The position numbers were made by a program, and so were the translations under genes. Source: Holothuria scabra (taxonomy: Eukaryota > Echinodermata > Holothuroidea > Aspidochirotida > Holothuriidae). Taken from it: a DNA stretch of 64,000 bases. The stretch lies in NCBI GenBank assembly GCA_037179385.1, contig CM074188.1, forward strand, positions 26,925,318-26,989,317. Direction: 5' to 3'. The notes under the pieces were generated by a model. That model had not been told where the DNA came from. It searched no databases and saw only the letters and a list, made by a program, of their open reading frames with translations. Shown here piece by piece: positions 40,001 to 55,000 of this stretch (positions are counted from its first letter, which is position 1; every line of letters begins with the position of its first letter).

Positions 40001-43000
40001 GGAAAATATTGTACTGGAATTGAAAAAAAACAAGAAATTTCCTTTGTATCTCCCTCTCCCAAAGTTTTCAAATAAAGCAGTTCCTTCAGAAAATGGTTTA
40101 TGGATGAGAAAACCCCCTTTTTCTTGAGTCTCAAGTTCACAAGTATTTTGGACATTATGAAAAGTGCTCATGGGATGCAGCTGGGGTAAGAATACATTCA
40201 ATGTCAATTTTGAGACAGATAATGGATTTTAAAACAGACCCTTCTTCCTCAGAAAACATATTTCCAAAGTGAAGAAAATAAATTCTCAATTGGCAAATGC
40301 TCATTGATTGACATAACACTCTAAAGATATGCAGGAGCTTAGATAAAACACAGCATTCATGGAGAGTGTTCTGTTTACACATTGTTGCCTTACATAACAT
40401 GAACATAACCTAACAGGTTGAAGACCTTAGACCCCTTTATATGTCCTGGTGCAGTTCAAAACAAAGGAAAGGGGATATGTGCACCAGGATATGACCTTGA
40501 GTAGTAGACTATGTTTATGTCAGCACAGGGAGGTCAAGTGAATATACAATGTTTTGTGAGGAGCTAGAAGTGACTGGGTTGAGAGAATTGCATCTGATTT
40601 CATGGGACGAGAAGATTCGCCCTTTAAGTATGAAAGTGTTTTTTTCTAGGAGACGGCCATAGGATACCCTTACGTCTTACTTTTAGTTGATTGAAAGGGT
40701 TCCCTTGTTCTTTTGTAAAGATTGAGATATGTTTACTTTGTAATTTCTTTTATACCTCCATTTTGGTTAGATATCAATGAATGTCTGGATGCCACTGCAT
40801 GTACCACTGAAGAAGTATGCATCAATGTAGACGGTAGCCATCTTTGTCAATGTGATTTGGATCAAGGCTATGCTCTCATCAATGGAGATTGTAAAGGTAA
40901 AAATCATCCAGTAGGCTCAGATGTTATTGAGAAATTAATTGCCTGGCAATATCAAGTCAAATATTGAAATCTACCATTTAATTTTATCTCATTAGTATTG
41001 AGTTACATATCACAAAGTGGAGGATGAACTATTTATGTCAAGTTCAATTGATAATGCCTCAACAGTGTTCCTGTTGTCATGCCTGCTCTCATGGAAAAGC
41101 TGGAAAAGTCATGAATATTTGAAAAAAAAATCCTTGACCTGGAAAAGTTTTGAAATTCAGGGAAATTGTGTGAAGTCCTTGAAAAGTCTTAACAAATTTC
41201 CCAAAGTGACATTTTTTCATTCTGTATCTCATTATCTCGATGCATGCATAACATTTATTGAGATATTGCTGCACTAGCTGCTGGTTGAAATATCTTGACA
41301 GCAACAGAATCTCCCTTGATCTGTGGTCAATGTCTTTCAAAGTTTGAGGGTATCCTCTTTGAGCTGTGGGCAAATGAGTAATTTATTTTGGTGTGAAAAA
41401 AGTGATGGTTGTAAAGTGTCACTAAGTTATTTTGGCAAATTCTGAAACGCTTCCATTGTCAAGGAAGCTGTCATTTTTTGCACACAGGGTATCTGGTTGC
41501 TAGGCATGGGATTTCCTACTGGGGAGTTCAAGTATTTAGAGAAGGAAATTGTCTACTTCAGTGGTCATCATGCTGATGATAACTTGCTACTGCCATATTG
41601 CATCATTAACGTGTTAGTGTATGCATTATCACTGCAAGCTCTTCAACATTCTTGCTTGTATATTTCTTTTGTTAAATCTCATTGCAATACCTGCTGCCCA
41701 CAGTGAATCACATATAAAATGTCTGTCATTAAGTTGCTATGTTACAGTCAAAAATGAATAGAATTGGTCATTGATTTGAGAAGAAAATTTCAACAGATGT
41801 CCTAAGAATAATACCTGAAACTGGAAACGTAGTGCAATTGGGAATCATTTCAGAATTTTAATTCCTTAGTGAACAACTTAGTAATCATATAGACTTTTTT
41901 ACCATAGGCTATTAAATCTTATGCTAAAACCTATAATGTTGGAGCTAGCCCACCGTACAAATCATGCCATTTTAATTTATACAATAGAACAGTTTTCCTA
42001 TGGGGTTTATGGACATCTCAACCAATAAACGTGAAGAGCCCCAAAACAACTTGGCACCTTATAGACAATTAGGCTCATTGGACATCTCAACCCCATGGAA
42101 CTATTTGCACATAGTGTTAGTCTCCTACTCAACTATGATCATTTTTTCTTTTTGTTTTTATTGAGGTATAAAATCTGGCCAATGGGAGATGGTTTATAAT
42201 TAGTGAACATTTGATCAAGGCCATTTTGACTTGGCTTAATTTAGGTGGACCCATTTATCAGGCAGAATAACTTTGAAGTTGCTTTAAAAAATAAGCTTGT
42301 CACAAAAATGATATTCATGAGGTATAATGCTGTTAGGGGAGTGGAGAAGCCCTGTCCGGGATTCCCTCTGAAATTTCAGGAGCGTATCCTTGCTCTTCTG
42401 TGCCTTCATATCCCCCGCAGAAATTGATTTGTTGCTTGGAAGTCTGGTGGGCTGCTTAAATTTCTAGCCCAATACTAAATTGAAGAAACAAGCAAGACTT
42501 ATGGTTGCAATGTTATGCACTAAGGAAGACCTTTTTCCCTGAAAAAGTCTGTTTACCCCCCTGCTGCTTAGCTACTACATACGAGCCTGAGAAATGTCAT
42601 TTCTTGGGCTGGTATTTTCCTCTTCCCTTTCAGAAGTAGATGGATTAAATTCCCCCTTTCCATTTTTATAAAAATAAAAAAAATGTCAGTATTGATCTTG
42701 GTTTCTTATTTAGTAAGAGGACACCTTTGCAGCAATGTTTAAGCTTATATAAATAAATAACTTTTAAAACAATTCAGATTGCACTTTATAGGGACCTTAA
42801 AGCAAGCTTTCTCCACCCTGAACCCATTTGTAACTTTGGCCAAGGGCAGCATCAATTAGGACTTTGTGTTTGGCAGTAATAAATCCCCCCTTGTTTGAGT
42901 TTCTGGCGAAATCCCTGGCAATGAGATAAAAATTGCCTAATGAACACACCGGCCTTCATGCCATGCCACCAGTTCATCAAAAATGATTTCTGTTGTATCA

Positions 43001-46000
43001 TAGGTTAATGCATACCTTTTCTTCAGTATTACACTTCATGACATTCACAAAAGTACTGAAATTCTGCAGCATAGCTGCTCTGGTTTGGTTTGTAATATCA
43101 AAATGTATTGTCACTTGTAATTTCAAAATTAATTGTTCTCTTCACCTCAAGTTTTATGATATTTTGTGGAAGAGCTCAAAGAGGAAAGGTCATACACATT
43201 CTTTATTTGATCCTGGGGAAGTCATGGAAAATCCATGAAAATTGATTCCTCACATTCTGCTAGAATTGAATAGGACGTTTTAGCCAATGTTACCTGAGAA
43301 AAAGGTGTTTTCTCGGGTGTAGCTTGTCTCTGTAATTGCGGTGTTTAACACAACCTTGTAATTGCGGTGTTTAAACCAACCTTGTTGCTCTATTGAGCAA
43401 CTAGTCTTTGAAGGGGGCAAAGGCCTTTAACCTTATTGATCTCAAGATACCTGAACAGGAAGTTCTCTGATAGATTCTGGATTATTAGTTGCCAGCTTGA
43501 GATGGCTAAAACTTGCTAGTCGCTTCTAGCGTCATGAGAAAGTGCAGGAAACCTGTCTTGAGTGGTATGAAGCCTCACACAGTTGAGGATTATGTTTTCT
43601 GAGAAAAGAGACAGTGTAAGCATATTAGACTATAGTATGTGAAGTGAGCCTGTAAAACCACTTTTTTCATATATTAATATGTAGAAAGTAATTGTTCATT
43701 AGCGCATTGGTTCTCCAATACATTTTTCACACATTGTTACACAGCTACAAATGTCCTGCTTTTTGACTGGAATAGTGTTTGCACGGGTACTAAAAATTAG
43801 AACCCGGGTACCCGATCGCCATACCCGTCGGGTACCCAGGTTACCCGGTGTTACGGTGACTAAAAGAAATGAACATTTTGTAAGGCATAATTCATAAGAC
43901 ATGCATGGTAATGTTAACATCTGTATTGGATAGGTATAGCGATCACATTCCCAAGTTCAAAAACACTTGATTTGTTAGAAGGTTTAATCGTTTCGTTTTG
44001 GTTTAGATACAAAAAAACAAGTAAAAAAAAACGTAACAGAAAACAGTCAAATAAGCAAATTATACTTCCCAAGGCCTATACCAATTTGATATTGAATTTT
44101 GGGACGCTTTCCTACTCGAAAAGCCAACGTCATGTTTGTGAACTTCCCTCGCACTACTTTGCAGTGTGCGCTGGAATTATCGCTAATGGGGTATGTACAT
44201 TCTTACGTAGCTAGCCTCTTGTTGACATCCAGGCACGGTAATATAGCTTTCGCACATAAACTGCGTAGTCTGCTCAAGCGCCATTTTGGGGCAAAAAAAC
44301 ATAATATATACCGGCCTGTTTGAAAAAAAAAATTTGTGAATGTTTACGGTGTTATAACATTGATGTCGTTTTACTTTACAGATAGGGCAAAGTGTTGATT
44401 TGCGTAAAACTGACACGTTTAACCATTAAGAAATATTCGAGGATTATACTCATGGTGGCATACCGTATTAATAATAAGATCGTATATACATGCAAGGCTC
44501 AGTTTACCCAGCAGGCCGAACGTTACGGGCACTGTCTTTGCAAGCTGGGCGGGGGTGATACAGTATGCCTTGCTATGTGTGCGTGAAACAGTACGATGTG
44601 ATTTTGAATCGGCCGTCAGATAGCTTGCTTGCGTGTAAGTTTATGATTGATATAACTTCAGTAACGAAGTACAGACAACTTTCAAACTTACACATAACTT
44701 GAATTTCTAGGGGCTCTCTTCACTCTCAGTCTCGGAGAATGTTTACCAAATTGGCAAAATATTTTAGTCCATTACCATGGGAAATGGCGTAAATGGGGTG
44801 ATCCTTTTTGCATGCATTTTTTTTTTTTTAAGATTCGGGTAGTAGATTTGGAACCGGGTAATACGATGGCGGGCGGGTACCCGGGTTACCCGTGCAAACA
44901 CTAGACTAGAACTCAGTAAAGAATGTTTGTTCACATATTAGTCTTGTACAATAATTGACTGAAATATGATGATAACAGTTGAAAGAGTCAATCAATACTA
45001 AGCATTAATGTTTTGGATCTGATAAAAGTAAGCTGCTTTAATTTAGTTCTTATCAAATAAAAAATACTTGTCCATCAGTCAACCAACTCTGGAATTTTAG
45101 TTGTTCCTGACAACAAAACCATGGCGAAAATGGAACCCTGAATTTCACATTGTGTGGCAGCAATTTTAAAAATTTAAATTTGATATCAGATTGAAAGGCC
45201 AGTTTTAGATGGAAAAATTGTAGATTGCTCTGGATGTAAAACCTGAATACTTTGACCCAACCAAGATTGGAAGCCTCAGTCCCCTGGTTGAAGCATCATT
45301 CATACAAATGCCACCATCTTTATCCACACAACCACCGCACCAGCTTATACGTTGTGTGTCTTTGCATATGATAGTGCACCTGTGTTCAATACCTCATACA
45401 GCCTATCTCTCATGCAAAGATTCCCATCAGCTGGAAGTACAAATATTCAATTCACCTGCCAAACAAATCAGTAGGCATGTTGCATGGGTTGCAAGGGTAA
45501 AGTAATATACCAGAAGTGTTATCGTTCTTGAAATCGTATAACCGTGTGTTTGGTCTAACGGTAAGAGCATCCACCTCTCACGCGGAAGGCCCGGGTTCGC
45601 TTCCCAGGTCGAGTCATTCCAAAGACTCTAAAAAAGGAACCTACTGCCATTGTGCGTGATGCTCCGCATAAGCAATGGAGTAGGGAAAACAATCCAGTGA
45701 GCCACAACTGGATAAAAGGCCGTGGCCAGCTCAGCTTGAACCAATAGGTTGGAAACTGGGCCTTAAAACTCTATCTAACTAACTGAAATTGTATAAAAAG
45801 ATAAATGAATAGCGAGAAGATTGATAACAAATATATGTTTCAATGATATTTGATTTAATTTTCATTGTTTTCCTTGCAAGTTGGACCAAATGGTCTTGCA
45901 AGAATAGTGAAAAATATTGTAGTAGATATAGCTATTTTGTCTTGAAGGTGCTGGTTGAGTTGATATCAATAACTTAATGAGAGTGTTAAAGGGTTACTAT

Positions 46001-49000
46001 TACATGTCAATGATTATACTGAGCACAATATGTCAAGTTTCATGCCCAATAGTTACGACAAAAGTTAAAATTTTGAATTTTGTGGTATCCTGACCTGTAA
46101 CGGTTTTGTTCATAATTTGAAAAAGTGTCTGGTCAGGAAATAACGAAAACCGAATTGAACCGGTAAGTACTCACTTATAAAACAGGTATTTTATGTAGGA
46201 TTTAAGGATTGTCTAAGTTTGACCATTTGTCATTGGTGTGTAAAGAAAACTGAAGAGGTTTGAAAAAAATTGTTGAATATCAAGAACCAACTCACTGAGC
46301 CGCTTTAATGAAAGTCAGATGCACCTTGCTTGTGCATGTAGCTAATTTTTTTCCCCCTGGTATCCCCCCCCCCTCCTTTTCTGCCACCCTCTGCAGTGAA
46401 TCGAAACATCTATGTGCAAGAAATCACTTCATTTTTCTCTTTGTTCTTCTTTTTGTAGCTTCAAAAGTGTTTGAGGCAAATCTCACTATTGAAAAAGTTG
46501 ATGGGATGTCAGCATCATTCAGTGATCTTCTGCGAGATCAGTTTTCTGACGAGTTTATTTCTCTGAGCTTTAAGTTGTGCCAATTGGTAAGACTTCAAGA
46601 ATAACATGGTTGAAAGTAAACTATGGTTAAAGACAAGTTAGACCTTTTTTCTAAGAGCTGTGATCATTTTTTGTGATTGTTTTTAGATCTGGAAATGGCT
46701 ATGACACTAAAATGCTGCATTGATACTACTGAATACTGGTATCTTCTGTTTCAGTTCATTGCATTGCAGACAGATTCTTCCCTTATCCTGTACCCTCTCA
46801 AGGAAAGTTAACAGATTAGGGGGTAGGGTTAAGGGGATATCATTTGGGGACATGATGACTGCAAAAACTGGGGGACCAATGAGATGGGATATAGCTGTGA
46901 GAGGGGGGGACTGTAGAAATCCTGTGATGAGGGTCTATAATGGTATATCTGATGATACTGGCATTTAATACTGGTGATTGGTTCAACTGTTAGTCTTTTT
47001 TTTAATATCTTATGTTGGTGGGTGGTTGGGCTTAATGGGAGAGAAGAGGAATTTACTAGTGGCATAGCCATAGGGGGGCAGAGGGGCAATCTGCTCAATT
47101 GCTTCCCTGGCTTTTATCAGGTATTTGCCATAAATTACACCAGTCAACTACAGTATGGTTTTTCCAACTCTGGGTTGATGAAATTCTGAAATCTCTCCAA
47201 TAATATCCCATTTTTGTAATAATTTGTTTTAAAAGTCAAAATTTTTGCCCCTTTGTGCATGACACATTTCAATTCAGTTTAGTAATCTTTTCTGAGCTCT
47301 GAAGTTAACAAAATGGGAAATTTGCCATATGTGACACCAGATCATTAAGTGACACAGGCTACTACAGTGCTATTTTCATAAATTTTCTGTCATGAAATTC
47401 CAAGTTTCCTCCAATATAAGCTCAGGACTTTTAAAATGTAGTCATATATCCAGAATTCAAAGATCTTAGATAACATGTAGCAACAATGATCTTTGGAAGC
47501 CGTTCAAGCTCAGATTTGCTAATAGGAAATGCAGATTGTCCAGTAGTCCCACAACTTGCTAAATTTCATTATAGGAAACCCAGAATCCAAGATTTTCTTC
47601 AATACAAGCTCCATGTTTTCAAATCCTTGTTTAAGAGGGCAAACATTTTGGCACACATCGCAGGCTGCAAATTACATCCCTAGTACAGTGGTGTTCACAC
47701 TTTAAAAAATTCGTAATTTGGGGCTTGTCTTCCCCCCCCCCCCCACCCCCCAAATATTGTCTAGCTGTGCCTGTGCCACTGGCAGGTACTAAGTCTCTCT
47801 GTGTCTGTCATTGCTTTCTGATCCCTTTTTTATTTTTAGTCTGCATTTTCCTTTCCAAAAAAATAGTTTAGAGCAAAATTTATGTTTTATATGTTAAAGG
47901 GGAACATAGTCTTTGTCTTCTGGTGAAATTCTCATTCATTTCCCATTTTTGATTCTTGAGACATTGGCAATTGAAGTTGACACATTTTCTATAAAATGTA
48001 AACTTGAAGCTAGCAGTCTGATGTCGTGGATTCACATTGTTTTTTCTTTGTATTCAATCCCATTATTTTGACGTTGAATTGATAAGGGATGCTATCTTGC
48101 ACTTGCCATGTACAGTTTTTAAAATTCCATCGCTCATGATTCACTTATGGCATCATGCAGTATATCAGAGTTACGTTGCATAAAATTGGTGGTAAATAAT
48201 CAAGAAAAACAAAACATTGGCCAACAATCTGAATTCATGGCATCACATGTGTCTGCTTCAGTACCAATATATGTAGAAAATGTGTCACATGCAATTGCTA
48301 ATATCTCGATAACCGAATGTGGGAAACGGATAAAAATTTACCAGAATGCTAGGAATATATCCCCTTTAATATACCTAAAATAGATTTGGTTCTGGACTAT
48401 TCTTTTAAGTTTTGGCCTGCTTAGCACAAGTTTTTTTTTGCTTTTTCCAGGCTTCCTCCACCTCTTTCCGTAATGTTTTTATGAAGTTTGTGGAAAATAA
48501 GTGAAATGAAAAATATACTACCATTGGAGATGCCATCAGGTGCATTAGTTGAACAAATCATTGTGGGATTGATTTGCTCTTTGCAGCCACTTGGTGGGAA
48601 AAACCTTATTAAAAGATTATTAATGTGAAACTCATTTCAAATCAAAACACATTTTTGCAACTGTATGGAATTAATTGTCAAGTAAGTCTTTATCCTGCAT
48701 GAACTCTTCAAAAACTGTTCAAGGTGATTAGTTCCTACCTGCCAACTGTTCCATTTTAAGCAGAACTGTTTTCTGAGCTTTAACATCCATAAAATTCAGA
48801 ACATTCCAATTTTTTCACTTCCTAAAACTGGCCAAACAATCCCAAGGTAACAGCTTTGCAGAAAGTAACATCACTCTTTGTATGAATGCCTGAAGTGATT
48901 TCCACATATATTGTGAACAGTTAAAGGGGAAAAGATGTCTTTTGCTCCTTGGACCATTGATTCATGGAGGCACAGAAGGGCAAGCCTTCTGTGCTTGCTG

Positions 49001-52000
49001 CGCACAGTTAATAATCGGCTACATGTTCCATTTTCAAAGATGACAATGTTGACAAGTATGTTATTTACTACGTAAGTCTTTCTTGCATGGAGTGTGTACA
49101 TGATTGTGAGAAGTATCATCCTTCTACAATATCTTCTTTGAATCCTTTCCTGTTTATTCTTCAAATGACAAATGTTTCCTTGATTTTCGTCCTAATTGTT
49201 GATTAATTTTTTCACATTTTTAGGTCGAGATTAGTGTAATCCTTCAATCGGCCAGTGAGTTGCAGAACTACACATCCTGTGTGGTCCGTAGTTTTTCACC
49301 TAACGTCACTGCTCAGGTGGCTCTAGTTTTTGATCTGAGCTCTCCACTCTACAGAAGTAATCTAGAGGAGACGTTTAATGCCAGGCTTTTAGCTTTGGAC
49401 TTTGTCTTAGATAATGGTTTTACCAGCATAACCTTAGAGAGAGAAAATGTCGTTTTCACAGGTATACAAATTATTGAACTGGAGAATCTTATTGTTAATG
49501 ATTGTATTATGATTAGGTGAAATTTGGTACATAGTCATACTGATTTATTGCTTTGTAAATATAAACTGATAGAATAATTAAATATGAAACAACAATGGAC
49601 TATGTATGCTTGTACAATGGGGAGTGGGGGAGCTAATGCAATTGGTGCATGAGGGCACAGCCCAAATGCATCACTTCCATTAACCCCTGTGAGTGAAATC
49701 CTGGGTTTATTGCAGGATAATACAGTCACTTGACCACAATGGGCCAATAGGTGTTGAGGATTGTCAGCCGAGATGAATAAACTAAATTTAAGGGATGATC
49801 CCACAAGTAGAGCGACAGCGATTTTATTTTCTTTGTACTAACACAGAATTGCTCATTCACCTAAAGGGGAAATGCATTCACCCCAACTTGAGGTAGACTG
49901 TCCTGTTTCATGATTGGCTGGTTGGAATCATGTGATAATATTTCATCTACTCAATTGTGAAATTTACTATGAGTAACTGCTTGATTCACCTAGAATATGC
50001 AATACTTAAGTCCCTAAAATATTATGGAAGATACTTTGAAGAGAGAATAAGAAGAAAATTGTGATATTTAGCTGTTTCTTCGAAATAAGTTTTGGGTGAC
50101 TGCTCTTGCCCCTTCAAAGTCATTATTTCTACTATAGACCTATTTCCAAATAGCAATTACAATGATTTGTAGGATAGAGTTTTGGTGTTTATTTTTGTCA
50201 TTGGCATTTTACTGTGGTGAAAATTGACGCACACCTAAAACTCTATCCCACAATTCATTGTGATTGCTATTTGGAAATAGGTCTATGTCCAGTAGTCTCT
50301 TTTGTATGTGGTTAGCTTTGTGTATAAAGTTTTAGATTCAACAACAATGGACCATTTTTTAGCTCATTATGGTGCACAATCAGAGTCGGTGTTAATGCAA
50401 GTGCATCTGGTGACAGTGAGAGTGATGTAGATAGTGCAGTGCTTAAGTGTAATTACATTGGCAATGTTACTCTATGTGTACCATGTGTTTGTAACATGAA
50501 ATTAAAACTTGAACTTAATATATGTGACCAAAAAAAGTATCATTCAAGTTTAAAAGAAAATACCCAATGAAGCTTTCAAAACTGTTTTAAAAGGCTTAAT
50601 TACAGAGAATACGATGACTTTTTTTCCTCCTCAAATATTGTGAAATGTACTAGGAGTAACTGCTTGTCCTGAAATATCATGGCCTTTATTGTAGGGATCG
50701 TGAAGAAAGAAGATAATTGTGAGCTTTAGCTGTCGTTTCAAAACAAGTTTGGGGATGGCTGCCTCAAATGAAACAAAATATTTCAACCCATACAATTTTA
50801 ATTTCTTTTTGAAAGGAGTGGATGAGATGACTACTACAGAAACAACAGCCGTGGCAACTACAGAAGAGGATCAAACGACAGTTATAGATGGGACTACAAC
50901 AGGCCAACCTAGCACAGTAGATGTCAGTACAAAAGTGGCCAGCACAGCTGCATCAACTAAGGAAAAGATTCAAACTTCTACCAGGGATGTGGCCACACTT
51001 GGCCCATCAAGCACAAAACAGGACAGTATGACAATGCCAACAACACAAGGTAGGATGCGTAAAAGTTTTACCAATAATTCATTCACTGTCTCTGTGTAAA
51101 ATATTCTAAACTTAAGGACTTATTTGGAGAGAATATTGTAATCCCACTGATTGGATGCCAGGGTTTGTGCAGGTCCTAAAGTGCTTGAATGTCAGGGAAA
51201 ACAACAAAATTTGAGTTCCCAGGCCTTAAAAGTCAGGGAGAATTAGCAATTTTTCAAAAGGTCCTGGAAAAGCCTGGAATTTTAGGAAATGGAGAAATTG
51301 TACAGATTTTCTCCATTGCATTATGACTTCACTTATTTAAAAATAAGGACACTCTGACCAGACTTCACAAAGGGGAGGTTTGGGTGTAATAAAATCCACC
51401 TTATCTGTTCATTTATTTGTTGTGTGAGACACCAGTATCACTTCCAGAATAGCACTTGTAACCCCTGGCCTGTGAGGAACTTTTTTCAGTTGACTTCACA
51501 GCCTATTAACACAGCTGAAAAGCTACTGAAATGTCTAGTGATTGCAGAGTTAAATCTTTTGTTTAGATTATGAACAGGAAGCCTTTAATTACCAGAAGAA
51601 GGGTTTATATGTCACTGAGAATAAATCCTCCATGTTCACAGAAACAAAATTTCACTGGATTTGGTAACAGATACCCAGTTTATGATTCCGAAACCAGATT
51701 TTGGATCCCTAAGCAGATGAGTTTGTAATGTGCTAAATACATTAATTTTCAAAAAAGATGGAAATATGGGATATGACTCATATTCTGGAAATATTAGCCA
51801 ACATCCTTGAAAGTCATGAAATTTGGTGATTTTGTGTTGACCAATCCTGGATGCAATCAAGACAACAAATTGAAAAGCATGTTTTTTTTTTTTTTTTGTT
51901 TTTTTCTCATGTCTTTGAGTATTTTTCAATATTCAGTAATCAATATAAATTACAATATTACAGAAATAACTTGAACAGCAATAGTAGGTGAGATTGAGTG

Positions 52001-55000
52001 AAAAAGCTAAAATGTCTGCAGTCATGAAAACATAGAAGCAGAAATGCACACTAGAGGGTGAATCAATATAAAATATTTTAGAGGGAAGGAAAGTGACTCT
52101 GGGACTTTTTAGCGCAACAAGTTGAGCTATATCGTCATGGCAAAGTGTCTGTCCCTCCGTCCATCTGTCAACACTGGAAAAAAGGCTGCTAGTCTGCAGG
52201 TTCTTTGATCAATCCTTTCAAAGTTGGTAAGGTTGTTACACTTGGCAATGGCTTCCAAATTATGGTAGTAGCAAGTAGGTCAAAGGTCATGTGGGGTCAT
52301 GAGAGTCAAAGTATGAAAAAACTGCAAAAGTCTACAACTCCTAATGGTTATGTCCTTTTCTTTTCAAATTCAACAAATGTGTACAGCTAGCAGGGGGTCG
52401 TCTAAGTTGTACTTTTGAAGGAGGTCAAAGGTCATTAGCTGCAGGTCTAAAAGGTCTAGCAAAAGGAGGTCAAACAGTGAAATAGCGTGAAATCCTGCAA
52501 CTCTCTGAGGTTAAGTGAGAATTTTCTCATATTTGCCAAGTGTATTCAGTAGATGATTGGGTCATCAGTGTTGCACCTTTGAAAGTAGGTCAAAGGTCAG
52601 TTGGTGCTCATGTAGAGGTCAAACATTGACATTATGCAAAGGCCTTCAACTCTTTGGGGGTTCAGTAGTAATCTTATGAAATGTGGTCAAAATGTTCAGT
52701 TGTTGGTGGAACATTTAAGTTTAACTGTTGAAGTAGGTCAAAGTTCATCCAGGTCATTAAGAGGTTGAGCAATGAAATTTATTCAAAATCCCCCCCCCCT
52801 TTCCTAGGGGCAATGTATATGGCTTGTGCTCAGCTAAGGGATCATCAAAGATGCTCTTTTAGAAGTAGGTCATGGGTTATTGGGAGTCATGCTACTAATG
52901 TTGGGTACATCCAGATCTTATCAAAGTTGGAAGGACTGTTCAGAAGATGAGTCATCACGTTTGCATTTTGGAAGGTCAAAGGTCATTTGAACTAGGGGAA
53001 TTGTACGATGGCTGCCAGCTTTTCGAGTTTTATCAGTTTGTAGAGGCACCAAGTCCAATGTTGGGTCATGAAAGTGTACTTTTCAAACGTCAAATGTTGT
53101 TTGAGGAATCAAGTACTCTAATCAAGCACTCTAATTAAACAAAAGTATTCACCTGTATGAAGGAGAGTTGTGTTGGAATCTTATCAATGTTGACCCACAT
53201 TTTCAGTGGATGATGGATCACTATAGATATGCATTGTGCTGAGGTAAAGTGTCATTTGAGGTCACAAAGGGTTGGGGGACATGTGGTATTGCCATACCCA
53301 TAAGAATTTGACTTTGTATGGTACTCCTTTAAGAAACATGTTTTGATAAGATTGACAAAATGGGGTAATAAATAACACTTAGTTATTGCTACCGGAATTA
53401 CAATATTGTAATCATTGAAACAAACAAGGTGTCTAAAGCTGGGCAACTTTAATTTGCCCTTTCTGTAGAAATTGACATCTGTAGCATTGAAGGTGCTGCA
53501 GTACAGTGGATGTGGACTGTCCACAGTCCTTTCAGTCAGATCCCTCAAAACAGTAATTGTTTGTTCAAGGGAAATGGTGGTTGAGCTATGGCGTCATTGA
53601 TGCTCTTGTCATGATCTATAAGTGAATCAGCTGTATTCATTACCACCTTTAAAGGGGATCATTGAGTTGATATTGATAACTCAATGAGAGCTGTGAAAGG
53701 GTCACTCCCACATGACAGTGGTTACAGTTAGCGTAATGAGTGAAGTTTCATATCCAATAGTTATGGAAAAAGTTACAATTTTGAATTTTGTGGTTTCCTA
53801 CCTTGTAACAGTTTTGTGCATAATTTAAAAAAACTTATGTCTGATCACAAATTTTTGAAAACGGAATTGTGCTGTTAAGTATGCACTCATAAAAACAGTT
53901 ATTTGTATGAAGGATTTGGGGTTTGTCTAGGTTTGACCATTTGTCATTGATATGTGAAGAGAACTTAACAGGTTTGGAAAAATTTGTTGAATTTCATCAA
54001 CTAACTCAATGAGCTGCTTCAGCTTTGAAATTTTGGGGGTAATACTTACATAAGGTCAGTTTACAGTCTTTGTGCTCCTGAGGTTCATGTTGTTGAAAAT
54101 CTTCTTCATCTGTTATTTTGATCTCTTCTTGTTTTATGGATGCAGTAGCTAAATGTCAGAATAATAACGACTGTGGTCAGAATGAAATGTGTCAGGACAA
54201 TGACTGTGTCTGTCCCAGAGAAGATGGATATTATAAGAGAGACGATGATGAGCTGTGTGAAGGTAAATTATTGAATATGCAAATTTAGTGTAATGATGTA
54301 TAGTGTACAGCCCAGTAGTTGGTGTTACAGAAGAAAGGTAGAGAGAAAAGCGTTGGGAGGTAATTGTTACATTCTAGGCTTATTGAAAAGAATCAAGAAA
54401 GACTAGACGAAAGGAAAACCGTAGGAAATTTGTGATACCCAATGGAGAAAGGGGAAAGATTTTCCAGGGCTGTGCATGCATTTAAGCAAAGTTGTAATGA
54501 GTCATGACTCAAGTCACAAATTTTCAAAGGGGAAATGACCTGAGGAATTGTATCATGATTTACCTCATAGAAATTGTACAGTGACTCGAGTCATTGACTC
54601 AGCTCAAGTCACACTAAAAGTAGCAAATTACTTGACTCGGTCGCAAAATTGGGTGACTCGTTACAACTCTGCATATAAGTGTCATGTGTCTGGGTGTTTC
54701 TATCATTTAACTATCATTTAAATTATCTATGCACCACTCAGAGAATTTTCTTTTTGTGGAATGGTGAACCCTTTTATTTTAAGAAAATGAAATACAAATG
54801 GTACCTCTTCCTAGCTGGTAGAAGGAAGAGGAAACTTCGTTCGCTGTTTTCTGGACAGAAACCAGTTGGATAGAAATTGAGTGGTAAAACCTCAGCGAAC
54901 TAACAAACTAAACAGCTTATTATTTAATTGATGTGTAACATGATGATCAATCTTCAGGATGTGATAGTCTATTATGATGTCTTTTTGCTGTTTCAATTAG

